Origin: Candidatus Gracilibacteria bacterium CG17_big_fil_post_rev_8_21_14_2_50_48_13
GTDB taxonomy: Bacteria; Patescibacteriota; Gracilibacteria; 1-14-2-50-48-13
Assembly: GCA_002783265.1 (NCBI GenBank)
Contig: PFFG01000001.1
Span: 1 to 64,000 of the forward strand
Direction: 5' to 3'
Length of the DNA stretch: 64,000 bases
The notes below the pieces were generated by a model. That model ran no database searches. It was given only the letters and a program-made list of their open reading frames with translations, and was not told the DNA's origin. Positions 50,289-59,229 of the stretch are shown here, in pieces. The translations under genes were made by a program, and so were the position numbers. Each line of letters begins with the position of its first letter. Position 1 is the stretch's first letter.

Positions 50289-50498
50289 TTAGCTTGCAAG
50301 TTCTTCCTTACGTCGCTTCGCGCGATAATGCTCACGCATGATAGCAGCGCCACGCTGTTTAATCTTCGTGTTGGGTTTTTCAAAACGGCGGTGCTTCTTG
50401 AGCTCCATAATGTAGCGAGCGCCACGGACCATTTTCTTAAAACGCTGAATCAAATGATCGTTGTTTTCACCCTGGTTCTTTTTTACGTATACTGGCAT
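50289..50498 (-). CDS. rpsU: Ribosomal protein bS21
   Basis: A 69-residue basic small-subunit protein. It has the bS21 pattern: PVYVKKNQGENNDHLIQRFKKMV, then ELKKHRRFEKPNTKIKQRGAAIMREHYRAKRRKE. bS21 sits on the 30S platform next to the anti-Shine-Dalgarno end of 16S rRNA. The gene has its own promoter and terminator and, unlike almost every other gene here, a full Shine-Dalgarno: AAAGGAGGTGAT ends four bases before the ATG. This suggests bS21 controls its own translation. Confidence 0.93.
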   Translation of the reverse strand: MPVYVKKNQGENNDHLIQRFKKMVRGARYIMELKKHRRFEKPNTKIKQRGAAIMREHYRAKRRKEELAS

Positions 50499-50501
50499 AT
50501 C

Positions 50502-50513
50502 ATCACCTCCTTT
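50502..50513 (-). promoter_or_regulatory. Full-length Shine-Dalgarno site of rpsU
   Basis: On the minus strand AAAGGAGGTGAT, a 12-base perfect match to the complement of the common bacterial 16S 3' end (ATCACCTCCTTT). Distance from AGGAGG to ATG is seven bases. It is the only strong, non-coding SD seen in this window. Confidence 0.92.
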
Positions 50514-50540
50514 CGTGCGAGCAGAAATTAAAGTAGCGCA

Positions 50541-50569
50541 ACTCTACGCTAGGTTTTCCTTGGTGGCAA
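50541..50569 (-). promoter_or_regulatory. Promoter of rpsU
   Basis: TTGCCA (50569-50564), 17-base spacer, TAGAGT (50546-50541). The leader is about 36 bases. The -35 lies inside the 3' end of the upstream gene. Confidence 0.6.
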
Positions 50570-51928
50570 GGGTTCTTGATTTTCTGGTGACAAAAGTGGC
50601 GCAGCATACAAGTGTGCACCAGATTCGTTATCTAAGAGTCGGCAAACCGTACGCCCTTGTGAGTTATCCACACACCAGTGCGAGTCTGAGAGCAACGAGT
50701 CATCAACAAGTTGCACAACAATTCGCTTCGCCTGAATACCCGTTTCTATTAATGAATCGACACAATGTTCATACAAAAGCGCGTTGTTTATTTCGTCATT
50801 TGATGCATCAAACAAACAGACAAATGCATCGAGTTTATCCGTAGGAATACGACCAAGAAGAGCAATAAGATCAGGAGAAATATGGTCAAAACTTGTACGA
50901 CCATATTCATCTACAAAGAATGGGTACGGAATATTAAAAACCATGGCAGCTCCCTCCGGCAATATGGCCTGAGTTTCCGTAAACGTATTCCCCTCCCCTG
51001 CAAGAATTGTACGCACTCGCCTTCGCTCGGTTTCTTTCGTTACCTTCGGATCTGCGACACGTAGGCCCTTCTTGATATCTATAGGGCGAGTGAAGACAAA
51101 GGTCACCCCTTCATGGGGAACCATCGCAATTTGCCCTGCATGCACGATAGTGGGAACAGACGGAATAACAGAGAGAACGGGCATGATGGAGATATCCGCT
51201 TTTACCGTTTCAAGCAGGTCTTCATAGGCGCAGCCAAAGGTATGCAATACGGCGTCGATATCTTCTGGATCAAGAAAAAAGTCGGTGGACTTTTCAAATA
51301 ATCTCTGATGAATACCTGCACCCATAAGCGTTGGAAAGACGCGCTGAAACTCGAGACGAGAGACCATGTAAGCGAAAAGACCTGGATACACGTACGCTGT
51401 TTTCTCTAGTGCATTATGATACACTGGTCCAAATATTTTTTTCAGCTCAGAAACCAGTAGTGGGGTCAGTTGACGCCAAAGTGTCTCTTGCGCCATACGT
51501 TGTTTGCGCGCGTATCGATGGTGATACATTTCTTTCCTTGGTTTTGGCACATAGGGCTTTGGGCTCTTCTCTGAGGCACGGGGCACCTCAAAGAGCGAAT
51601 GCAGAAGATTTGCCGCTACCGTTGCGTATATTTCCGCAAACTCCTGTGCTCGTTCTACATTCACATCAGGATCCTCACTTGAGGAATACAAAATTGCGGT
51701 TACATCCGCTTCTTCCACGCGCTCTTCAAGGGTGTTGATCATCTCATTCCAGAGTTTGGTCAGCATCCATAGCTCTTTCTTCTGAGCAAACCCTTCCGAC
51801 GGGTGCTCTTCAACGTATGGGTGAATATACAATTCTTCCAGAAAGGTTTGCAACCTGGGATAGCCGACGGATGCATATTCGCGTACATCTTCCTGTTTTC
51901 CATCAAAGGATTCGGGGTGAAACTCCAT
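50549..51928 (-). CDS. Hypothetical protein (459 aa)
   Basis: A soluble protein with no signal or membrane segment and no motif I recognise. The N-terminal 200 residues are helical and acidic, with a basic patch (KPYVPKPRKEMYHHRYARKQR, about 126-146). The C-terminal half has alternating strands and helices (GVTFVFTRPIDIKKGLRVADP, DKLDAFVCLFDASNDEINNALLYEHCV). It has a strong promoter (51984-51957) and lies directly before rpsU. The terminal Pro-rich PLPPRKT ends 50 bases before the rpsU start. Function unknown. Confidence 0.65.
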   Translation of the reverse strand: MEFHPESFDGKQEDVREYASVGYPRLQTFLEELYIHPYVEEHPSEGFAQKKELWMLTKLWNEMINTLEERVEEADVTAILYSSSEDPDVNVERAQEFAEIYATVAANLLHSLFEVPRASEKSPKPYVPKPRKEMYHHRYARKQRMAQETLWRQLTPLLVSELKKIFGPVYHNALEKTAYVYPGLFAYMVSRLEFQRVFPTLMGAGIHQRLFEKSTDFFLDPEDIDAVLHTFGCAYEDLLETVKADISIMPVLSVIPSVPTIVHAGQIAMVPHEGVTFVFTRPIDIKKGLRVADPKVTKETERRRVRTILAGEGNTFTETQAILPEGAAMVFNIPYPFFVDEYGRTSFDHISPDLIALLGRIPTDKLDAFVCLFDASNDEINNALLYEHCVDSLIETGIQAKRIVVQLVDDSLLSDSHWCVDNSQGRTVCRLLDNESGAHLYAAPLLSPENQEPLPPRKT

Positions 51929-51956
51929 AGGGTCATTGGAAATTTTTTGTACCGGA

Positions 51957-51984
51957 TTAATATCCCAAAACCTTTACTTGTCAA
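51957..51984 (-). promoter_or_regulatory. Promoter of the 459-aa hypothetical gene
   Basis: TTGACA (51984-51979), 16-base spacer, TATTAA (51962-51957), 29 bases before the ATG. Confidence 0.7.
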
Positions 51985-52062
51985 CGTCAATACACCAAAG
52001 AAGGTTCCGCTTGCAGTGCAAGGAAAGTCTCTTCATACTGATTGTGTAATCTCACTCGCACT

Positions 52063-53067
52063 ATGGCAAAAAAACGCATTTTAACGGGCATTCGCCCAAC
52101 GGGTCGCCTACACATTGGGCATTTAGTTGGACAAATTGCTCTCACGAAATCCCTGCAGGATGAGTTCGATGTCTTCGAAATGATTGCCGACACACAGGCG
52201 CTCACGGATAATTTTCATGATCCCAAAAAGGTCCACGATCATGTGCTGGAGGTGGCAATCGATGTTCTTGCAGGTGGTATTGATCCGGAAAAATCGACCA
52301 TTTTTGTCCAATCCCATATTCCTGCTATTCCAGAAATGACGGTGTATTTTTCCAATCTGGTGACCATTGCGCGACTTATGCGTAACCCCACCGTCAAAAC
52401 GGAAATCGCCCAAAAGAAAGAGGTATTTGGTGAAGGGGGCGTAACTTTTGGTTTTCTCGGGTATCCGGTGAGCCAGGCCGCCGATATTACCGCCTTTGAT
52501 GCCGATTTAGTACCGGCGGGCGATGACCAAGCGCCCATTATTGAACAAGCACGAGAAATTGTGCGAAAATTTAACAGTATTTATGGCCCTACTCTCAAAG
52601 AGCCGGAACATCGCATGTCTGCTATTCCGAGACTTCCAGGATTAGATGGGAATCAAAAAATGGGAAAAAGTCTCGGGAATGGCATTTTTCTTGCGGATTC
52701 CTTGGAGGAGATGAGTAAAAAAGTTATGCAAGGAAAAACAGATCCAGAGAAAATCCATAAGGACAGCCCGGGCAACCCGGATATTTGTACGGTTTTTCTC
52801 TACCATTCTCATTTTAGTGGTGAAGCAGCACCAACTATTGCCACAGAATGCCGTAAAGGCGAACGGGGATGTGTGCAATGTAAGCGCGAATTGATAACAC
52901 ATATGGATTCTTTTCTCGCTCCCCTCCGTGAGAAACGTGACTATTTTGCCGCGAGACCGGATTTTGTTATGGACGTCCTCAAGGAGGGTACCCAAAAAGC
53001 AAATGCTGTTGCAAATGAGGTGTTAGAGCGTGTACGGACGAATATGCATTTGCGGTACTTTCACTAA
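52063..53067 (+). CDS. trpS: Tryptophanyl-tRNA synthetase
   Basis: A 334-residue class I synthetase. Signatures: TGIRPTGRLHIGHLVG with the HIGH-type GHL motif, FLGYPVSQAADITAFDADLVPAGDDQAPIIEQARE for tryptophan and ATP binding, and NQKMGKSLGN as the KMSKS loop. A CysCys-type element (CRKGERGCVQCKREL) near 265-280 is present. The ATG at 52063 gives the usual MAKKRILTGI start. Confidence 0.95.
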   Translation: MAKKRILTGIRPTGRLHIGHLVGQIALTKSLQDEFDVFEMIADTQALTDNFHDPKKVHDHVLEVAIDVLAGGIDPEKSTIFVQSHIPAIPEMTVYFSNLVTIARLMRNPTVKTEIAQKKEVFGEGGVTFGFLGYPVSQAADITAFDADLVPAGDDQAPIIEQAREIVRKFNSIYGPTLKEPEHRMSAIPRLPGLDGNQKMGKSLGNGIFLADSLEEMSKKVMQGKTDPEKIHKDSPGNPDICTVFLYHSHFSGEAAPTIATECRKGERGCVQCKRELITHMDSFLAPLREKRDYFAARPDFVMDVLKEGTQKANAVANEVLERVRTNMHLRYFH

Positions 53068-53135
53068 GACCTAAAACCTGTTCCTCACGCCGAGGTTCAT
53101 GTATACTGGACTGAAGTATTTTTTTTAGTACCCTC

Positions 53136-55475
53136 ATGCCTACTCTACGCGATGTTTCCAAGTATTTTCGACTGGTCAACTATCTTTCTGCCGCGCAGAT
53201 TTTTCTTCAGGACAATTTTTTTCTTGAACGCCCTCTCACGCAGGAAGATGTTAAACCACGGCTGCTTGGTCACTGGGGCACCTGCCCAGGCATAAATTTT
53301 GTGTACACCCATATAAACTACCTTTTGACGCAGGAAAAGCGTGATCTTATGTATATTGTGGGTCCAGGACACGGCTTCCCTGCTCTGCAGGCAAATCTGT
53401 TTGTCGAGGGATCCCTTTCCCATTTTCATAAACAGACACCCTACTCGAAGGCGGGACTGAGTAAAATGATCCGGGAGTTTTCCTGGCCTTACGGATCTCC
53501 AAGTCACACAAACCCTGGGGCTCCGGGATGTATTCTGGAAGGTGGTGAGCTTGGATATAGTTTATCGACGGCCTATGGTGCTGCCTTAGATAATCCTAAT
53601 TTACGCGTCGTTTGTCTGGTAGGAGACGGAGAAGCGGAGACGGGCCCAATCGCAACGGCCTGGCATGCGAACAAGCTTTTGGATCCAAAAACCTGTGGCG
53701 CTGTTCTCCCAATTTTGCATCTCAATGGCTATAAAATTTCAGGTCCGACCTTCTTTGGTCGTATGAGCGACGAGGAGCTCACACAGCTCTTTACCGGTTA
53801 TGGATACGATGTCTCTATCGTCGACGAAGGAAAGGGTGATGTCCACAAAGTCATGCATAAAACGCTCAAAAAAGCCATGGCGGCCATCGACAAAATCCAG
53901 GCAAAGGCTCGCGGCGGAGAGGATGTTCTTCGCCCCAAATGGCCTATGATTGTCCTTCGAACGCCCAAAGGGTGGACCGGTGTTGCCTCAGTGCATGGCA
54001 AAAAGGCTGAGGGGAATTACCTATCACATCAGGTAATGCTCACAAAGGCGAAAACGGACGCGGACGAACTCGCCCAACTAGAGGCATGGCTGAAAAGCTA
54101 CAATATCTCCGAATTGCTTGAGGAGAAAAAACTCTTTAGCGAAAGTATCCGCTCCATGATTCCTGCGAAAAGTCTTCGCATAGGCATGAACAAACATGCC
54201 AATGGTGGAATGCGAAAAAAACTGCAACTTCCTTCCATGGATAGTGCCGCCGTACGCATAAAATCTCCTGGAACGACGGAAGGCTTTGCCATGAACGCTC
54301 TTGGTGAGGCACTCAGAGACATCATGAAAAAGAATGCAAAACAGCGGCATATGCGACTTTTCTCGCCAGACGAGACCTACTCCAACAAGCTGCAGGCGGT
54401 CTTTGATGTGACTAAGCGTGCATTTCAGTGGCCAATTCTCGACTTTGATGAGGACATGGGGCGCAGTGGCATGGTACTCGAGATGCTCAGTGAACATACC
54501 CTCCAAGGTATGATGCAGGGATATATTCTTACTGGTCGATATGGCGTTCTAACGTCCTACGAAGCCTTCGCGCAGATTGTCTCCAGCATGACGGACCAGT
54601 ATGCGAAATTTCTTAAGGCTTCACAGGAATTTCCCTGGAGAAAATCTGTCCCGCCATTTATCTACATGCTCTCTAGTCTTGGATGGAGACAAGATCACAA
54701 TGGATATTCTCATCAGAACCCAGGTTTTATCAGCAACATTCTGGAAAAACAGGGGAATCTATCGAAAGTGTACTTCCCTGTTGATGTGAACAGCGCCCTA
54801 GCCATTTTTGAAAAGTGTCTGAAGGAAGATAATGCCATTCATGTCATCGTCTGTCCTAAGCAAGAAATGCTGCAATGGCTTTCAATTAAACAGGCAAAAA
54901 AATATCTCGAGATGGGTATTGCTCTTTGGGATTTTGTGAGTGATCCCCGCCCAGACCTGGTCATTTGTGGCATTGGAGGCGATCCGACGGGTGAGGCCCT
55001 GGCCGGGCTTTCCCTCGTGCGAGAATATTTTCCCGGAGAAAAGGTGCGCTTTGTCAATGTCATGGAGCTCTCTGCCCTTGGCGTGGCAGACCCAAGATCA
55101 CAAACCACACAGAAAGATTTTGATGCCTATTTTACGCGCGAAAAACCAGTTTTCGTGAATTATCATGGCAACCCAGGCGATGTGAAGCATCTCCTTTTTG
55201 ACAGCACGAACGATACAGGGCGCTTTACGGTGAGAGGCTATATCGAAGAAGGTTCTACGACGAGCCCCTTTGACATGCATGTACGCAATAAAACGAGTCG
55301 GTATCATATCGTGCTTTGGGCTGCTCAGCAGCTTCTCCAACAGAAAAAGATCTCGCCCCGTGAGGCAAAACGTGTCGAAAAAAGTGTTTTGCGTATTCTG
55401 GCAGATCACAATGCCTATATTCGCGCCTATGGCGATGACCCGGAGTACATTAAAAACTGGCGATGGAACAAATAA
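53136..55475 (+). CDS. xfp: Phosphoketolase (xylulose-5-phosphate/fructose-6-phosphate)
   Basis: A 779-residue thiamine diphosphate enzyme that splits xylulose-5-P (and often fructose-6-P) with phosphate to acetyl phosphate and a triose or tetrose phosphate. Signatures: GHWGTCPGINFVYTHIN, YIVGPGHGFPALQANLFVEGS, EGGELGYSLSTAYGAALDNP, VVCLVGDGEAETGP (ThDP motif) and SSLGWRQDHNGYSHQNPGF. The stop lies inside ackA (13-base overlap), so acetyl phosphate production and use are translated together. Confidence 0.96.
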   Translation: MPTLRDVSKYFRLVNYLSAAQIFLQDNFFLERPLTQEDVKPRLLGHWGTCPGINFVYTHINYLLTQEKRDLMYIVGPGHGFPALQANLFVEGSLSHFHKQTPYSKAGLSKMIREFSWPYGSPSHTNPGAPGCILEGGELGYSLSTAYGAALDNPNLRVVCLVGDGEAETGPIATAWHANKLLDPKTCGAVLPILHLNGYKISGPTFFGRMSDEELTQLFTGYGYDVSIVDEGKGDVHKVMHKTLKKAMAAIDKIQAKARGGEDVLRPKWPMIVLRTPKGWTGVASVHGKKAEGNYLSHQVMLTKAKTDADELAQLEAWLKSYNISELLEEKKLFSESIRSMIPAKSLRIGMNKHANGGMRKKLQLPSMDSAAVRIKSPGTTEGFAMNALGEALRDIMKKNAKQRHMRLFSPDETYSNKLQAVFDVTKRAFQWPILDFDEDMGRSGMVLEMLSEHTLQGMMQGYILTGRYGVLTSYEAFAQIVSSMTDQYAKFLKASQEFPWRKSVPPFIYMLSSLGWRQDHNGYSHQNPGFISNILEKQGNLSKVYFPVDVNSALAIFEKCLKEDNAIHVIVCPKQEMLQWLSIKQAKKYLEMGIALWDFVSDPRPDLVICGIGGDPTGEALAGLSLVREYFPGEKVRFVNVMELSALGVADPRSQTTQKDFDAYFTREKPVFVNYHGNPGDVKHLLFDSTNDTGRFTVRGYIEEGSTTSPFDMHVRNKTSRYHIVLWAAQQLLQQKKISPREAKRVEKSVLRILADHNAYIRAYGDDPEYIKNWRWNK

Positions 55476-56668
55476 ACCACGGTATTCTTGTTGCAAACGC
55501 AGGAAGCAGTAGTATCAAATACCACTTGTTCGCCCCTTCAGGAACAACGCTCCTGCGTGCACAATACGACCGAACGTCCTCTGGTGATACGTGCACCATC
55601 GAATATGGAGGAAGAACAAATACAACACCATCTCCGAAGGGGGTCTTTTCCAATACTGCCTCCGATATGAGTGGTTTGATTGCGCGTCACTATCCTGGTT
55701 TGTCTCTTGCATCCATAGGGTTTCGCATTGTGCACGGCGGTTTTCACCTCAAAGAAACCAGCTGGCTGACGGAAGAGGTAATGGCCATGATCGATGCTGC
55801 TAGCAGTTTAGCCCCACTACACAACCCGCCCTGCCTCGATTTAATACATGCCTGGCAAAAGCACCTCCCGCATCTGCCTATGTTTGGCGTTTTTGATACG
55901 GCGTTTCATGCAACTATACCGCATTTTGCCTCGACCTATGCCCTTCCCTCTGCTCTGGAGGAAGAGACACATATTCGGAAGTATGGCTTTCATGGTATTG
56001 CCTATGCCTCTGTCGTGCGGCAATTGGAGGAGCTTTTGGGATACCTTCCAGAGCGACTTATCGCATGTCATCTAGGAAGCGGCTCCAGTATTTGTGCTAT
56101 GTATCAGGGGAAAAGTGTGGATACATCCATGGGGACGACTCCTTTGGAAGGACTTATAATGGCTACTCGCACGGGGGATATGGATCCCGGAAGCATTCTT
56201 TTGCTTGAAGAGTACTTACGTACAACCTACCCCGAAGAAACAGAAGAAGAAACGGAGGCAAAACTTCGCCATATTCTATCCAAAGAAAGCGGTTTACTTG
56301 GCATGGCTGGTACTCCAGATATGCGGGAAATTCTCGCAATGGAGGCGACCTCCGATCGGGCAGCCCTTGCTGTAGCGGCATATACTTACCGAGTACGCAA
56401 ATACATTGGTGCCTATGCTGCAGCCCTTGGCGGCATCGATGGACTTATTTTTAGTGGCGGAATAGGAGAGGGTTCAGACTATTTGCGCGAAAAAATTCTT
56501 TCCCCCCTCACGTTTCTTGGACTGGCCGTTGATCCAGAAAAGAATCAAAACGCAGAGAAAAGACAGTCAATCGGCCGTGCATCTTCGCATCCCATATGGG
56601 TTATGGGTGCAGAGGAAGACAAGGAAATTTTTCTTGAAGGCCTAAAACTTACGGGAACGCAGAGATAA
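55463..56668 (+). CDS. ackA: Acetate kinase
   Basis: A 401-residue kinase turning acetyl phosphate and ADP into acetate and ATP. Signatures: VANAGSSSIKYHLF, FDTAFHATIP, YGFHGIAYASV, HLGSGSSICAMYQGKSVDTSMGTTPLEGLIMATRTGDMDPG, and GLIFSGGIGEGSDYLR. Length is typical. It starts inside xfp. With Xfp it forms a short substrate-level ATP route that does not need Pta. The ATP synthase operon begins about 90 bases downstream. Confidence 0.96.
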   Translation: MEQINHGILVANAGSSSIKYHLFAPSGTTLLRAQYDRTSSGDTCTIEYGGRTNTTPSPKGVFSNTASDMSGLIARHYPGLSLASIGFRIVHGGFHLKETSWLTEEVMAMIDAASSLAPLHNPPCLDLIHAWQKHLPHLPMFGVFDTAFHATIPHFASTYALPSALEEETHIRKYGFHGIAYASVVRQLEELLGYLPERLIACHLGSGSSICAMYQGKSVDTSMGTTPLEGLIMATRTGDMDPGSILLLEEYLRTTYPEETEEETEAKLRHILSKESGLLGMAGTPDMREILAMEATSDRAALAVAAYTYRVRKYIGAYAAALGGIDGLIFSGGIGEGSDYLREKILSPLTFLGLAVDPEKNQNAEKRQSIGRASSHPIWVMGAEEDKEIFLEGLKLTGTQR

Positions 56669-56705
56669 TTTCACAGAACACGTCAAGCCGAAGTTTTGAA
56701 ACTCC

Positions 56706-56732
56706 TTGATTTTAATGCCCTTCCTCTATAAA
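56706..56732 (+). promoter_or_regulatory. Possible promoter of the ATP synthase operon
   Basis: TTGATT (56706-56711) with TATAAA (56727-56732) at 15 bases, or TAAATA at 17 bases. Position is right; elements are modest. Confidence 0.38.
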
Positions 56733-56763
56733 TACTGTCCGTTACATCATCAGGACTGTATTG

Positions 56764-57039
56764 GTGAAGAAATCTCCAAAACAACCAGAACGAACACCTG
56801 AGGAGCAGAAGCAATTTCTTGCAGACCTCATGTTTACCAAGCATCTTTCCATGAGTTGGAGAGTTGTTTTGTGCACGGTGCTTCCTCTGCTCCTTTTGGG
56901 TTCCCTTGGATACGCACTGGACCACTGGCTCGGTACTGGGAAGATATTCTTCATTCTCTCCCTTGTCCTTTCCTTTGTTGTTGCTCAGGTGCTTAACTAC
57001 GCTGTTTTCACCCGCCTCACTCGTCATTCCTCAAAATAA
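56764..57039 (+). CDS. AtpI/AtpZ-like ATP synthase accessory protein
   Basis: A 91-residue protein with a charged N part (KKSPKQPERTPEEQKQF) and two membrane helices at about 34-54 (VVLCTVLPLLLLGSLGYALD) and 60-81 (KIFFILSLVLSFVVAQVLNY). Position as first gene of the atp operon and size fit the AtpI/AtpZ group, which helps assemble the c ring or take up Mg2+. The start is GTG (56764) or the TTG just before it. Confidence 0.72.
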   Translation: MKKSPKQPERTPEEQKQFLADLMFTKHLSMSWRVVLCTVLPLLLLGSLGYALDHWLGTGKIFFILSLVLSFVVAQVLNYAVFTRLTRHSSK

Positions 57040-57045
57040 CCTTCT

Positions 57046-57855
57046 ATGGAATCTATCCGCCTACCCGCTGACGTCCTTTTCACCCTTGGACCTGTTCCCA
57101 TCACAAACGCCATGCTTTCCATGTGGCTTGTGACGCTAGGAATTATTGTTGTAGCAATTCTGGTGCGCCTCGGGATGCGTGTTGTACCGAGTAGAGCACA
57201 AATTGTCCTGGAAATGGGCATTGGCTACTTTTATGATGCACTGACGGATGCCTTTGGGACACAGAAGCGGGCACTGAAGTACCTTCCGTTTATCTTTACA
57301 CTGTTCTTGATGCTCGCCGTCATGAATCAGTTTTCTGTTTTTCCCTTGCTCACCAGTATCGTTGTGGACGGTGATGTGAACCTGTTTCGCGTTGCCACCT
57401 CCGACTGGAGTCTCACGCTGACCCTTGCCCTCATAACAGTAATCGGGTCACAGGTTATTGCTTTTGTCGCCCATCCTATCCGCCATATTGGCAACTATTT
57501 TCGGTTTCATTTGTTTTTCAAGGTGAAGACTCCCATGGAGTTATTTCTTGCTTGTATCGAGTTTGCTCTCGGGCTTCTCGATATCATCAGTGAAATTGCC
57601 AAGGTCATTTCCCTCTCTGCACGTTTGTTCGGAAACATTCTTGCAGGTGAGGTACTCATGATCATTATTGTTGGCCTCACCGCCTACACGCAGTTTATTC
57701 TCCCTATACCGTTCGTCATTCTCAGTATATTTTCAGGATTTGTTCAGGCCTTTGTCTTCGCGTTTCTTTCCCTGCAGTTTATGTCGGGAGTGATAACCGC
57801 CGTTGACGATGCCCCAGCAGAGCTTGAAACAACACCTGATGGACAAACGGCATAA
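57046..57855 (+). CDS. atpB: F1Fo ATP synthase subunit a
   Basis: A 269-residue membrane subunit forming the ion half-channels. The key stator Arg is in ISLSARLFGNILAGEVLM (about 189-206); the C-terminal helices follow. About six membrane helices. Six bases after the accessory gene; leader AATAACCTTCT lacks a Shine-Dalgarno. It works with the Na+-type c subunit encoded next. Confidence 0.93.
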   Translation: MESIRLPADVLFTLGPVPITNAMLSMWLVTLGIIVVAILVRLGMRVVPSRAQIVLEMGIGYFYDALTDAFGTQKRALKYLPFIFTLFLMLAVMNQFSVFPLLTSIVVDGDVNLFRVATSDWSLTLTLALITVIGSQVIAFVAHPIRHIGNYFRFHLFFKVKTPMELFLACIEFALGLLDIISEIAKVISLSARLFGNILAGEVLMIIIVGLTAYTQFILPIPFVILSIFSGFVQAFVFAFLSLQFMSGVITAVDDAPAELETTPDGQTA

Positions 57856-58113
<258 letters not shown>

Positions 58114-58133
58114 TTTTTTGATTTCTCCACGTT

Positions 58134-58646
58134 ATGGACGCCCTCGCTAAAATTGGAATCGATCTATGGAGCGTTTTGCTCTATTTGATCAATACGGGAA
58201 TCCTCGTGGGTGTGCTGACCTATCTTTTGTACAAGCCAGCGCTGAAGTTTCTTGATGAGCGTCGTCACTCCATTCAGAGTAGTCTCGATGAAGCAGATGA
58301 GCTCAAGCGTGCCTTCGAAGCGAAAACTGCAGAAATGCATCTTGCAGAGAAAGAAATGCGTGCATCCTTTGAAAAGGAGCTCGCGGATGGTCGCGCTTTT
58401 GTTGAGGAAATGAAAGCAAAGATGACGGCAGAAATGCAGGAACAGAAGCAGCAAATGATGGAAAAAGCCATGGCGGATATTCAGGCGGAAAAGGAGCGAC
58501 TGATGGCGTCTGTGCGTAGTGATGTACTTGCTACCATGGAAAAAGCGCTCACCAGCATTCTCCTCAACCGAGTGCCCGAAGACGTCATTACTTCCAGTGT
58601 TTCTGAAGAATGGGATCGCTTTACGACATCACAAAACATGTCATGA
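58134..58646 (+). CDS. atpF: F1Fo ATP synthase subunit b
   Basis: A 170-residue stator protein: one N-terminal membrane helix at about 10-32 (IDLWSVLLYLINTGILVGVLTYLLY), then the conserved YKPALKFLDERRHSIQSSLDEAD and a long charged coiled coil to about 150. It forms the peripheral stalk dimer. The stop overlaps the atpH start (ATGA). Confidence 0.92.
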   Translation: MDALAKIGIDLWSVLLYLINTGILVGVLTYLLYKPALKFLDERRHSIQSSLDEADELKRAFEAKTAEMHLAEKEMRASFEKELADGRAFVEEMKAKMTAEMQEQKQQMMEKAMADIQAEKERLMASVRSDVLATMEKALTSILLNRVPEDVITSSVSEEWDRFTTSQNMS

Positions 58647-59209
58647 ATGATCTCCTCCTCAGCTTTCTCCTCGATGTGACCTCTGCCTACGACACCGCAT
58701 CGTCTTCACGCATTAGCGCGTATGTGTCATCACATACAATGGAAGAATATCTTCTCGATGTGCAACGTTTTCTTGCGCACATGGACCAAAAGTCTTTGCC
58801 GAAGGGTGAGCTTATGACTCTTCTCGCAGATATTCTGGTACATGAAGCTGGACCGTTCCTGGAAGACGGTGACCTCTCTCACTTCGATCCTCACCATCCT
58901 TCCCTCGCGAAAGCCTTTGTGCATCTCAAGGAATCCTTCACACCGCATACGCTTGCGGGCATGATCCAAGCTCTTTTGTCTTCTGCCTACCCTGATTCAA
59001 GTATTACGGTGATTCAAACACCCTACCCTCTTGAACAGAAGGCACGCGTTTCTATGCGAAGGAGTCTTGCTGGAGCTTTCCCTCATGCATTCCCTACCTT
59101 TTCGGTAGATCGTGCGCTCTTAGGTGGCCTGCGCATTTTTGTCAACGGCACCCTCTGCGACAACTCCTGGCAGTACAAAGTGAAGCGTATGCTTCGCACA
59201 CTCTCGTAA
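58643..59209 (+). CDS. atpH: F1Fo ATP synthase subunit delta
   Basis: A 188-residue protein linking the stalk to F1. It has the delta layout: an N-terminal six-helix bundle and a C-terminal segment with GLRIFVNGTLCDNSWQYKVKRML (about 161-183), like the conserved GG..i.vg..viDgSv...L motif. Sequence is divergent but position between atpF and atpA is decisive. The ATG at 58643 gives ATGA overlap with atpF; longer starts lie inside atpF. Confidence 0.85.
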   Translation: MNDLLLSFLLDVTSAYDTASSSRISAYVSSHTMEEYLLDVQRFLAHMDQKSLPKGELMTLLADILVHEAGPFLEDGDLSHFDPHHPSLAKAFVHLKESFTPHTLAGMIQALLSSAYPDSSITVIQTPYPLEQKARVSMRRSLAGAFPHAFPTFSVDRALLGGLRIFVNGTLCDNSWQYKVKRMLRTLS

Positions 59210-59229
59210 TTTTTATTTTTCACCGCCCT

